Shown here: piece after piece, positions 1-7,607 of the stretch
Position numbering within the stretch: position 1 is the stretch's first letter
How the letters are laid out: each line of letters starts with the position of its first letter
Source: Mesorhizobium sp. AR10
Lineage (GTDB): Bacteria > Pseudomonadota > Alphaproteobacteria > Rhizobiales > Rhizobiaceae
Length of the DNA: 64,000 nucleotides
Reading direction: 5' to 3'
NCBI RefSeq assembly: GCF_024746795.1
Contig: NZ_CP080524.1
Coordinates: 4,628,001-4,692,000, forward strand
Program-made: the position numbers and the translations under genes
The notes under the pieces: generated by a model
What the model saw: the letters and a program-made list of their open reading frames with translations, nothing else
The model's database searches: none
Told to the model about the DNA's origin: nothing

Positions 1-1
1 G

Positions 2-1339
2 AACACCGACTTCACCTTCGAGCCCTGGCTACTCGAAAGCTGGGAGACCAGCGACGATGCCAAAGTGCTGACGCTGCATGTGCGTAAGGGCATCACCTGG
101 TCGAATGGCGACACGTTCAACGCCGACGATGTCATCCACAATCTGACGCGTTGGTGCGATGCTTCCGTCGCCGGCAATTCGGTCGCTGCGCGCATGGGCG
201 CGCTGGTCAATGCCGAAACCAAGAAGCCGGTCGACGGTGGCATCCAGAAGGTCGACGACTTCACCGTCAAGCTTAATTTGCCGAAGCCCGACATTTCGCT
301 GATTGCCGGCATGGCCGATTATCCGGCGCTGATCATGCATCGCAGCTACGAAGGCGACGGTGACCCGATGAAGGCGCTGGCTATCACCACCGGCCCTTGC
401 GAACTGGTGAAATGGGACGCCGAGACCAGCGCCGAGGTACGCCGCAAGGACAAGCCTTGGTGGAAGGGCGAGTTCCATCTCGACGGCATCACATGGGTCG
501 ACTACGGCTCTGACCCCAACGCCATGCTGTCGGCCTTCGAATCCGGCGAGATCGACACCGACCACGAGACCGCTTCCGATGCCGTGTCGCAGACCGAGCA
601 GATGGGGCTCGAAAACTCCGAGATCGCCACCGGCTCGACCATTGTAGCCCGCTTCAATGTCGGCAATGCGCCCTATGACGACGTCAAGGTGCGCCGCGCC
701 GCCCAACTCTCCGTCGACAATTCAGCCGTGCTGAAACTCGGGATCGACGGTCGCGGCAAACCTGCAGACAACCACCATGTCGGCCCCATGCACCCCGAAT
801 ATGCCGATATCGGCCCGGCCAAGCGTGATGTGGATGGAGCGAAGAAACTGCTCACCGAGGCCGGCAAGGCCGACCACGAATTCGACCTCATCTCCGTCGA
901 CGTCGAATGGCAGAAGAGCACCGGCGATGCGATTGCCGCGCAGATGCGCGAGGCCGGGCTGAAGATCAAGCGCACCGTACTGCCGGCCGCTACCTTCTGG
1001 AACGACTGGAGCAAATACCCCTTCTCCTGCACCGAGTGGCTCGGCCGGCCGCTGGGCGTCCAGGTGCTGGCGCTGGCGTATAAATCGGGTGCTGCCTGGA
1101 ACGAAAGTGCCTATGCAAACAAGGAGTTCGACGAACTGCTTGACAAGGCGCTGGCGACGCCGGACGCCAAGGCGCGCAAGGAGATCATGGCCAAGGTCGA
1201 ACAGAATTTGCGCGACTCCGGCATCATCATCCAGCCCTACTGGCGCTCGGTGTACCGCACCTACCGCAAGGGCGTGCATGGCTGCGAGCAGCACCAGTCG
1301 CTCGAGCAGCATTTCGAGAAGGTCTGGCTGGACGCCTGA
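2..1339 (+). CDS. ABC transporter substrate-binding protein, family 5 (peptide/opine type), 5'-truncated
   Basis: The reading frame is open from the left edge, so the signal peptide and N-terminus lie outside the window; 445 residues remain. The visible start reads as the classic family 5 segment: PWLLESWE, then a beta strand and [12 protein letters not shown] near residues 38-49. This matches periplasmic binding proteins for peptides, nickel or opines that feed ABC importers. The C-terminus has the usual pattern ([20 protein letters not shown]). No permease follows: the next gene, on the other strand, is a LacI regulator. Transporter partners, if linked, would lie upstream. The substrate cannot be told from sequence. 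Confidence 0.9.
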   Translation, partial: NTDFTFEPWLLESWETSDDAKVLTLHVRKGITWSNGDTFNADDVIHNLTRWCDASVAGNSVAARMGALVNAETKKPVDGGIQKVDDFTVKLNLPKPDISLIAGMADYPALIMHRSYEGDGDPMKALAITTGPCELVKWDAETSAEVRRKDKPWWKGEFHLDGITWVDYGSDPNAMLSAFESGEIDTDHETASDAVSQTEQMGLENSEIATGSTIVARFNVGNAPYDDVKVRRAAQLSVDNSAVLKLGIDGRGKPADNHHVGPMHPEYADIGPAKRDVDGAKKLLTEAGKADHEFDLISVDVEWQKSTGDAIAAQMREAGLKIKRTVLPAATFWNDWSKYPFSCTEWLGRPLGVQVLALAYKSGAAWNESAYANKEFDELLDKALATPDAKARKEIMAKVEQNLRDSGIIIQPYWRSVYRTYRKGVHGCEQHQSLEQHFEKVWLDA

Positions 1340-1374
1340 CCTGTCCGATCGGCCCCTTGGCCACGAATTGCGCG

Positions 1375-2463
1375 TCAGGCAGTGGCCTGCCTGATGACGT
1401 TTGGCGCCTGTCCGACCGACATCCGCTCGATGATGGTTGTCGGCAGGATGATCCTTTCGGGCGGCCTGTCATCGCCTTTCAGGCGGCGGATCAGCAGCTC
1501 CGCCACACATTTTCCGAGTGCATAGACCGGCTGGTCGATGACAGTGATGGGAGGCGTCGTCACGCTGGTCCAGTCGGCATCGTGGAAGGTGATCAGTGAA
1601 ATGTCCTGCGGAATGCGCAGGCCGCATTCCCGGATCGCCTTGAATATCTCGAGCGCCACAACGCTATCGGATGCGAGAATCGCCGTCGGCCGGTCGGGGC
1701 TCTGGAACAACCCGTGCATTGCGGCCCGCGATGTTTCCGACCGTCCGGTTCCGAAATGGATGTTGCGCTCGGCTCCCTCTATGCCGACTTCCCGGCAAGC
1801 ATCGAGAAAGCCAAGTATACGCTCACGCACGCTGGACGTGTTGATCCTCGACGCGTCGCCGCGAAAATCCCCCGACAACACCGCAGCGGTGACATAGGCG
1901 ATCCTGGTGTGCCCCGCCTGCGTCAGGATGCGCGTGGCGCGCAGGGCGGCGTGCCGGTCATCGACCGTGACAGTGTCGACATCGAGGTCCGGCAAGGCGC
2001 GGTCGAGCAACGCCAGGGGACAGGCGGAGCGGGAAATCTCCATGAGATGGGCGATGTCTCCGGATTGGGCGGGCGTGACGATCAGTCCATCAACCTGCTT
2101 TGCCAGCAGGACGCGTATCGCCTTCTTCTCCGCTTCGACCTCTTCGCCCGAATTGGCCAGAATGACATTGATGCCCGACAGGCGCGCCGCATCGCTGATG
2201 CCGCGCACCGCCAGCGAGAAGAACGGGTTTTCGATGTCGCCGACGACCACGCCGATGCTGCCGGAGCGTCCGGTCGTCATGCTGCGTGCCAGTTCGTTCG
2301 GACGATAGTCGAGCGCCTTCGCAGCCTCGAGCACGGCGGTGCGCACCGTCTTGCTCACCCGGCCATACCCACCCAGCACGCGTGCTGCCGTCGCCTTCGA
2401 AACCTTCGCCTGGCGGGCGACGTCGCTGACGGTGATGGAGGGGACCTTGGGCGGACGTTTCAT
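1375..2463 (-). CDS. LacI-family transcriptional regulator
   Basis: A 362-residue repressor. Residues about 9-62 form the LacI helix-turn-helix and hinge (ITVSDVARQAKVSKATAARV, then the hinge helix ending YRPNELARSM). The rest is a periplasmic-binding-protein-like sensor domain. It is divergent from an amino-acid-type ABC transporter and a DadA-like oxidase, so it probably controls them and itself. Two identical palindromes suited to a LacI dimer lie in the intergenic region. LacI proteins usually sense sugars, so one beside a family 3 amino-acid binding protein is somewhat unusual. The inducer is not predictable from sequence. Confidence 0.93.
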   Translation of the reverse strand: MKRPPKVPSITVSDVARQAKVSKATAARVLGGYGRVSKTVRTAVLEAAKALDYRPNELARSMTTGRSGSIGVVVGDIENPFFSLAVRGISDAARLSGINVILANSGEEVEAEKKAIRVLLAKQVDGLIVTPAQSGDIAHLMEISRSACPLALLDRALPDLDVDTVTVDDRHAALRATRILTQAGHTRIAYVTAAVLSGDFRGDASRINTSSVRERILGFLDACREVGIEGAERNIHFGTGRSETSRAAMHGLFQSPDRPTAILASDSVVALEIFKAIRECGLRIPQDISLITFHDADWTSVTTPPITVIDQPVYALGKCVAELLIRRLKGDDRPPERIILPTTIIERMSVGQAPNVIRQATA

Positions 2464-2489
2464 TGTGGAAAAAATCGCTCCCGAATTCG

Positions 2490-2525
2490 TTGACGGATGG
2501 TCATTCCTGTGGCTACAAATGTCAA
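2490..2525. promoter_or_regulatory. Putative overlapping divergent promoters next to the operators
   Basis: On the minus strand a perfect -35 box TTGACA (plus 2520-2525) abuts the first operator; 17 bp on lies a weak -10 (GACCAT, plus 2497-2502) pointing to the lacI-type gene. On the plus strand TTGACG (2490-2495) and TACAAA (2514-2519) have an 18-bp spacer and would place the transcript start at the first operator. Either arrangement would let a bound repressor block transcription. This was read by eye only. Confidence 0.4.
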
Positions 2526-2559
2526 GAGACCGGTCTCAATCGAGTTTGAGACCGGTCTC
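2526..2559. promoter_or_regulatory. Twin palindromic operators of the divergent LacI regulator
   Basis: The perfect 12-bp palindrome GAGACCGGTCTC occurs twice, at 2526-2537 and 2548-2559. The second copy extends to 14 bp (TGAGACCGGTCTCA). Their centres are 22 bp apart, about two helical turns, so two dimers would bind the same DNA face. The central CCGG with symmetric arms is typical of LacI-family sites. The position between a lacI-type gene and its divergent target supports the call. Confidence 0.75.
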
Positions 2560-2666
2560 ATACAGAAAAGAGCGCTAGTAAGCGCCGTACCGAAAGCCGT
2601 TTCGAAAATTGGCGCGTGTCCGTTGTGAAAGCCCCCGCGGACCGATCTTCAGAGTGGAGAACAACA

Positions 2667-3506
2667 ATGAGCATCAGTGGCCTTTTCACCTCGAGCCCGC
2701 GGCAGCGCATCAGCTCGATCATTCTCGCCGTCGCGCTGGCTACCCTGTCCCTGCCCAAGGCATGGGCCGCCGGCGACAACCCCTACAATCTGATCGCTGC
2801 CAAGACCATCAGCGTCGGCACGATGGGCGACGCCAAGCCGTATGCCTTCGCGACGACGGACGGGAAATTCACCGGCTTCGACATCGAGTTCTTTCTCAAC
2901 GTTGTGAGCCGGATGGGATTCAAGGCCGATCAAGTGACCTTCACCGGCCAGGAATTCTCGGCACTCATGCCATCGGTCGCCAATGAACGTTTCGACGTCG
3001 CGGTCGCCGCCATCGGAACGACTGCCGAGCGAAAGAAGAACGTCGATTTCTCCGACGGCTACCTGGCCGGATATCTGTCGGTGCTGACGGCTGACGCCAA
3101 GATCACCAGCGCCGAAGGGCTGGACGGCAAACGCCTCGGGGTCGTCCAGGGCACGTTGCAGGAAATCTATGCCGCGAAAAGCTTCAAGAACACCGACCTT
3201 GTGAAATTCCCGGACAACAACTCCGCGATCGCCGCGCTCAACAATGGCACGGTCGACGCGCACTTCCTCGACTACGAGGCGGCGAAGCAATATGGCGAGC
3301 GCTATCCGGCGTTGAAGATCGCGATAAACATCCCCTCCTTCGACGCACCGGCCGGCTTCGTCATTCGCAAGGGCAACGACGCATTCCGTGAAGCGCTCGA
3401 CAAGGGCATTCACGAGGCGATGCAAGACGGCACCTGGAGGGACCTCTACCAGAAGTGGTTCCCCGGATCGCCGATGCCGGAGCAGTATCTTCCCAAGCAG
3501 AACTGA
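2667..3506 (+). CDS. Amino-acid ABC transporter substrate-binding protein (SBP family 3)
   Basis: A 279-residue periplasmic protein. The chosen ATG follows GGAG (in agtggagaacaac); an in-frame GTG 51 bases upstream is less likely because the signal peptide then starts at residue 18. The signal peptide has a hydrophobic run ([13 protein letters not shown]) ending in AWAA. The mature protein carries family 3 features: [39 protein letters not shown], and the C-terminal [12 protein letters not shown]. It should deliver a polar amino acid or similar amine to the fused permease-ATPase encoded 110 bp downstream. The intergenic hairpin fits the excess binding protein usual in such operons. Confidence 0.92.
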   Translation: MSISGLFTSSPRQRISSIILAVALATLSLPKAWAAGDNPYNLIAAKTISVGTMGDAKPYAFATTDGKFTGFDIEFFLNVVSRMGFKADQVTFTGQEFSALMPSVANERFDVAVAAIGTTAERKKNVDFSDGYLAGYLSVLTADAKITSAEGLDGKRLGVVQGTLQEIYAAKSFKNTDLVKFPDNNSAIAALNNGTVDAHFLDYEAAKQYGERYPALKIAINIPSFDAPAGFVIRKGNDAFREALDKGIHEAMQDGTWRDLYQKWFPGSPMPEQYLPKQN

Positions 3507-3515
3507 CCTGCACTA

Positions 3516-3541
3516 GGCCGCCGGCATTCGTGCCGGCGGCC
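3516..3541 (+). terminator. Intra-operon hairpin after the binding-protein gene
   Basis: A perfect 10-bp stem (GGCCGCCGGC / GCCGGCGGCC) with a 6-nt loop starts 10 bases after the stop codon and is followed by TCTTT. It is either an attenuating terminator or an mRNA 3'-end stabiliser that would make binding protein more abundant than transporter. Confidence 0.6.
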
Positions 3542-3616
3542 TCTTTGGCAATATGCATTGGCAGATGAAGAGAACCGCGCGGGCGGTTCCGCCGTCGCGC
3601 CGGACAAGGTTGGCAA

Positions 3617-5152
3617 ATGAATTGGCTTGAGAACCTTCAACGCAGCTTTTTCGACTGGGACGCGATGGCATCGGTCCTGCCCGCGCTGCTTACGGTCGGC
3701 TTGAAGAATACCCTGATCCTCGCGGCTGCCTCGACCGTGCTCGGCATCTTCTTCGGCATGATCCTTGCGGTGATGGGCATCTCGCGCTCCGCCTGGCTGC
3801 GGATCCCGGCGCGGATCTACACCGACATCTTCCGCGGGCTGCCGGCCATTCTTACCATCCTGCTGATCGGCCAGGGATTTGCGCGCATCGGCCGGGACAT
3901 CTTTGGTCCCTCCCCCTACCCGCTCGGCATCCTCGCCCTCAGCCTCATCGCCAGCGCCTATATTGGCGAGATCTTTCGCTCTGGCATCCAGAGTATCGAA
4001 ACCGGTCAGATGGAAGCGTGCCGGGCGCTCAGCATGAGCTATGGCCAGGGCATGCGCCTGATCGTGATCCCGCAAGGCGTGCGCCGCGTGCTTCCCGCCC
4101 TGGTCAATCAGTTCATCGGCAACGTCAAGGATTCCAGCCTCGTCTACTTTCTTGGCCTGCTTGCCTCCGAACGCGAGATTTTCCGCATTGGACAGGACCA
4201 GGCGGTTGTCACCGGCAATCTGTCGCCGCTGCTCTTGGCCGGCATGTTCTACCTGATCATCACGGTGCCGCTGACCCATGTGGTCAACCACATCGACAAT
4301 GGCTTGCGGCTCGGCAAACAGAAATCTGGCGGCGTCGTCAGCGGCCTCGTCGAGGTCGGCGAACTGGAGAACACGACGGGCGAAGCCACTGCGACGTCCG
4401 ACGGGACCGCCGCAGCGCCGGCTTTCAAGGCCGGCAGCCTGGACGTCCGCGATCTCGACATGGCCTATGGCGATCTGCAGGTCCTCAAGCAGATCAGGCT
4501 CAAGGTCGAGCCGGGGACGGTCACCTGCGTCATCGGACCGTCTGGCTCCGGCAAGTCGACGCTGCTGCGCTGCCTCAACCGGCTGGTCGAGCCGAAGGCC
4601 GGCGACGTGCTGCTCGACGGCGAAAGCACCCTGGCGATGAGACCGGAGACGCTGCGCCGGCGCGTCGGCATGGTCTTTCAGCATTTCAATTTGTTCCCGA
4701 ACCATACGGCGCTCGAGAACGTCATGCTCGCCCTCACCGAGATCAAGGGCATGGCGAAAAGCCAGGCCAGGCGCCAAGCGGAAGCGCGCCTTGCCGAAGT
4801 GGGACTCGCCGCACGAAAGGACTACCGGCCGAGCCGTCTTTCGGGCGGCCAGCAGCAGCGCGTGGCGATTGCACGCGCGCTGGCGATGGACCCCGAGGTC
4901 ATCCTCTTCGATGAGGTGACGAGCGCGCTCGATCCAGAACTCGTCAAGGGCGTTCTCAACCTCATGGCCGATCTCGGCCGGCGCGGCATGACGATGATCG
5001 TCGTCACCCATGAGATGGGGTTTGCCCGCAGGGTCGCAGATCAGGTCGCCTTCATGGATGAGGGCCGCATCGTCGAGGTCGGCCCGCCGGCGGAGATATT
5101 CGACAGACCTCAGAGCCCGCGGCTCAAGCAATTCCTCGCCGAAGTCCTATGA
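3617..5152 (+). CDS. Fused amino-acid ABC transporter permease / ATP-binding protein
   Basis: One 511-residue chain joins two usually separate subunits. Residues 1-235 are a HisM/GlnP-type permease with several membrane helices and the EAA-loop contact segment near 133-165 (EACRALSMSYGQGMRLI). A low-complexity Ala/Thr/Gly linker spans about 240-270. Residues 275-511 are a GlnQ-type ATPase: Walker A GPSGSGKST near 307, signature LSGGQQQRVAIARAL near 408, Walker B with LFDEVTSALDP near 430. The fusion gives one ATPase per permease, so the complex is probably a homodimer. Such fusions are known in rhizobia. The binding protein upstream is the obvious partner. Confidence 0.93.
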   Translation: MNWLENLQRSFFDWDAMASVLPALLTVGLKNTLILAAASTVLGIFFGMILAVMGISRSAWLRIPARIYTDIFRGLPAILTILLIGQGFARIGRDIFGPSPYPLGILALSLIASAYIGEIFRSGIQSIETGQMEACRALSMSYGQGMRLIVIPQGVRRVLPALVNQFIGNVKDSSLVYFLGLLASEREIFRIGQDQAVVTGNLSPLLLAGMFYLIITVPLTHVVNHIDNGLRLGKQKSGGVVSGLVEVGELENTTGEATATSDGTAAAPAFKAGSLDVRDLDMAYGDLQVLKQIRLKVEPGTVTCVIGPSGSGKSTLLRCLNRLVEPKAGDVLLDGESTLAMRPETLRRRVGMVFQHFNLFPNHTALENVMLALTEIKGMAKSQARRQAEARLAEVGLAARKDYRPSRLSGGQQQRVAIARALAMDPEVILFDEVTSALDPELVKGVLNLMADLGRRGMTMIVVTHEMGFARRVADQVAFMDEGRIVEVGPPAEIFDRPQSPRLKQFLAEVL

Positions 5153-5202
5153 ACGATGCCGCCGCGCTTGAGCCGGCAGAGCCCGAAAAACCAATCATCT
5201 GA
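5149..5202 (+). other. 17-codon ORF overlapping the transporter stop (ATGA)
   Basis: An ATG overlaps the stop codon of the fused transporter and opens a 17-codon frame (MNDAAALEPAEPEKPII) that ends 18 bp before the oxidase gene. It may serve translational coupling or be chance. There is no homology signal, and I do not claim a product. Confidence 0.2.
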
Positions 5203-5220
5203 TCACTGAAAGCTGCATTC

Positions 5221-6345
5221 ATGACCCATAATTCCGCCCTCAAGGTCGTCGTCGTCGGCGGTGGTATCTTCGGCATCTCCTCTGCCGTCCATCTCGCCCG
5301 CCTCGGCGTGGAGACGACAGTCATCAATGACGGGCCGGTCGCCAATGGCGCATCGTCGCGCTCGCTTGCCTGGCTCAATTCCGCGCGAAAGCGTTCGGCC
5401 GCGTATCACAGGCTCCGCATGCAGGGCCTTGACCGCTATAGGACGCTCGCGGCCGGGCACGACAGCGGTGCCTGGCTGCGCTTCGATGGCGGCCTCACCT
5501 GGGATGCCGACAATGCTTCCAACCAGATCCCGCAGATGTTCCGCCATGAACAGGCGATCGGCTATGAGACGCGGCTGCTCGCGCCCGACGATATCGCCGC
5601 CATCACGCCGGGCGTCGACGCGAGAGCCGTTTCGCCCCAAGGCGCAATCTTCAATCCCGGCGAAGGGTGGGTCGATCTGCCATCGCTCATCGATCTGCTC
5701 CAGACGGAATTTCTCGCGCGCGGTGGCCGTGTCATCACCGATGCCGGCCGTGCCGATGTCGTTCTTGCAAACGGCCGCGCCAGCGGCGTGAAGACCGCCA
5801 GCGGCCAGGTCGTCAATGCCGATGCCGTTGTGGTTGCGACGGGCTCGGCAGTGCCGGGCATGGCGGCGAAAGTGGGCAAGCGCATAGGTGATGGCACGAC
5901 ACGTGCGCTGCTCGTTGTCACCAAGCCGCTCCAGCACCCGCTTCGCGCCGTGCTCAACACGCCGCGTATCGCCATCCGACCGACGCCAAACGGTGCCTTC
6001 GCGCTCGACTCCGGCTGGTCCGAAGATGAAGTCATCGTGCGCGACGATGGTGCCTACGAGGCAAAGCCATCGACAATTGCAGGATTACTCGATGAAGCCT
6101 CAAAGGTCCTCGATGGAAACCCGACGCTCGTCCTGGAGAGCTATCACACGGGACCAAAACCCATTCCAGCGGATGGCGAGCCGGTGATCGGCCAATTGAC
6201 CGGCATCCCGGGCTATCACATCATCTTCAGCCATAGTGGAGCGACGCTCGGCCTTGTCGCAGGAGAATTGCTGGCCGAAGAGATCGTCAGCGGTACGCCC
6301 AATCCGCTGTTGGCAGCGTTTCGTCCCGGAAGATTCGACAGCTGA
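5221..6345 (+). CDS. FAD-dependent amino-acid oxidase/dehydrogenase (DAO/DadA family)
   Basis: A 374-residue flavoenzyme. The N-terminal Rossmann motif (VVVVGGGIFGISSAVHLA, residues 9-26) binds FAD. The C-terminal DAO pattern (GPKPIPADGEPVIGQL, then HIIFSHSGATLGLVAGELLA) closes the fold. Members oxidise D-amino acids, glycine derivatives, N-alkyl amino acids or opines. As the last gene after an amino-acid transporter under LacI control, it probably oxidises the imported compound. No signal peptide is visible, so it is cytoplasmic. The substrate is unknown. Confidence 0.9.
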   Translation: MTHNSALKVVVVGGGIFGISSAVHLARLGVETTVINDGPVANGASSRSLAWLNSARKRSAAYHRLRMQGLDRYRTLAAGHDSGAWLRFDGGLTWDADNASNQIPQMFRHEQAIGYETRLLAPDDIAAITPGVDARAVSPQGAIFNPGEGWVDLPSLIDLLQTEFLARGGRVITDAGRADVVLANGRASGVKTASGQVVNADAVVVATGSAVPGMAAKVGKRIGDGTTRALLVVTKPLQHPLRAVLNTPRIAIRPTPNGAFALDSGWSEDEVIVRDDGAYEAKPSTIAGLLDEASKVLDGNPTLVLESYHTGPKPIPADGEPVIGQLTGIPGYHIIFSHSGATLGLVAGELLAEEIVSGTPNPLLAAFRPGRFDS

Positions 6346-6482
6346 GCTGATTCTGCTTGTTCTTCTGGTGTCATGTCCGCCCACTCCCCACTTGCCAAGC
6401 CCGAACGAACCGCGCGATTGTGATAACTCGACGGCAATCGCCATCCCAATCAATGACGTCTACCAAGCTAGCCACCAAGAAA

Positions 6483-6779
6483 TTATCGCCACGGCCGAGT
6501 CCCAGTCAATTTCTTATAGTTCTTCCAGATGCGATTTGAAATAGAAATTATATAGCGCTCGTGATTATATAATAGATAAAGAATAAAAATTAAAACTAGG
6601 GAGAATATAACTGTTCCGGCTAGAGAAAAAATAAATCCAAGTGGAGATTCTGAGTACTTAACGAAGCTAAATCTATCACGAATTTCCCCGGTTGTCATAG
6701 CTAATACCGAGATACCAATCGTATAGCCTATCAGTCCTATCAGCACGATGTAGGCTATTTGCTTTTTCCAAACGCTCAT
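6483..6779 (-). CDS. Small two-helix membrane protein, unknown function
   Basis: A 98-residue protein starting MSVWKKQ, with two strong hydrophobic segments (IAYIVLIGLIGYTIGISVL, residues 8-26, and FIFSLAGTVIFSLVLIFILY, about 49-68) and a basic C-terminal tail (NRIWKNYKKLTGTRP). The frame opens further upstream, but the ATG at 6779 fits best because the earlier part is Cys/Arg-rich and unlike a membrane protein. Its codon use is far more AT-rich than its neighbours. It lies downstream of the macrodomain relic in the same direction. I do not recognise a family. Confidence 0.55.
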   Translation of the reverse strand: MSVWKKQIAYIVLIGLIGYTIGISVLAMTTGEIRDRFSFVKYSESPLGFIFSLAGTVIFSLVLIFILYLLYNHERYIISISNRIWKNYKKLTGTRPWR

Positions 6780-6856
6780 AGTGAATAAGGCCTTAACACG
6801 GAAGCGGCACCGCCCGCAGCAGAGTCTGCCAAAAACGGAAGGATCCGAGAAACCAT

Positions 6857-7418
6857 CTATTGAGAGAATCCGCTCCCGCAATCTGACCCATGAGGCTTGA
6901 TGTGGCCCTTGGCCAGCTTCCTAAGATCGTCAGAGAACGCCGCAAAGTCCTCAGGAACCCTTGCTGGCTCCTTATGCTCCGCTACGAAATCTGAGGCAAC
7001 TTGTATGTCATGGATGTACACAGGGATACTCACTCGAGCCAGATGGTGCTCCATCACAGGACGAACGTCTTCCCAATTTAAGTTACCATTTCCGCATCCG
7101 AGGGGTGGAAATGAAACCGAGGTGATCCCTAGATCCTTATAGGTGCCGACGAATTTTTGCAGACCGCTTCGAAGGCAATTTCCACGTGGTTTTAGTCGGA
7201 AAATTCAATACCCATCGCGTGTCGGAACGCCAGAGATGGAGGTTACCGACCTGAAATGTTCGCGATTCGCACAGGTCGCGATACTCTCGGAACATTCGCG
7301 GGTATCTGCTTTTGAACTCCTTCGCGATTCCTTTACCCATGACGCCCACCGTATTAACGGTGTTGACCAGCGTCTGTGCGGGAGATTCAAACACACTGCT
7401 TTCAAGAAAAGTGATCAT
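6857..7418 (-). pseudogene. Frameshifted DarG-like macrodomain gene (ADP-ribosylglycohydrolase relic)
   Basis: Two frames together spell one macrodomain protein of about 190 residues. The upstream frame gives LVNTVNTVGVMGKGIAKEF and LNFPTKTTWKLPSK, including the Lys of the NFPTK motif used by DarG enzymes. It then runs into a stop. Another frame resumes with SGLQKFVGTYKDLGITSVSF, PPLGCGNGNLNW and DVRPVMEHHL and ends at 6857. The join is near 7166-7174. Compared with the usual PSK-LEYIE-SGL spacing, about five codons are missing, so a deletion of roughly 17 bp between AAG repeats fits both the loss and the frameshift. DarG reverses DNA ADP-ribosylation by the toxin DarT. No darT-like gene is present here. 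Confidence 0.75.
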
Positions 7419-7438
7419 TCGCTTAGGTGCCCTAGGTC

Positions 7439-7464
7439 AGAACGAATGAGAACATATAGAGAAC
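7439..7464. promoter_or_regulatory. Three helically phased AGAAC repeats upstream of the macrodomain relic
   Basis: AGAAC occurs at 7439, 7449 and 7460, spaced 10 and 11 bp, in the gap between the macrodomain relic and the TPR gene. The spacing suits a protein binding one DNA face, such as an autoregulator of a lost toxin-antitoxin pair. The motif is short and may be chance. Confidence 0.25.
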
Positions 7465-7607
7465 ATTTGACAGGCTTTCTAGCACGATTCTGCGGTGCTG
7501 TCGTTAACGTCGCCTCGCCGGCTGATTGTTATACACACTTCGAGGCTCCGATTGGGCCTGTCAATCCGGTTCGGCTCGCCAGCTGGCCAAGACTTGCGTG
7601 AGAAGAA

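Larger units (their letters stand above)
6346..7607. other. AT-rich accessory insert
   Basis: Base composition changes sharply here: about 6530-6780 is mostly A/T, in an otherwise strongly GC-rich window, and 6850-7500 is intermediate. It holds one small membrane protein and a broken macrodomain gene. I found no transposase, integrase or flanking repeats. It is probably an acquired and decaying fragment. Confidence 0.6.

Noticed and set aside
3446..5131. A 561-codon minus-strand frame
   Set aside because: Antisense to the fused permease-ATPase, with His/Arg/Asp-rich composition and no recognisable domain.
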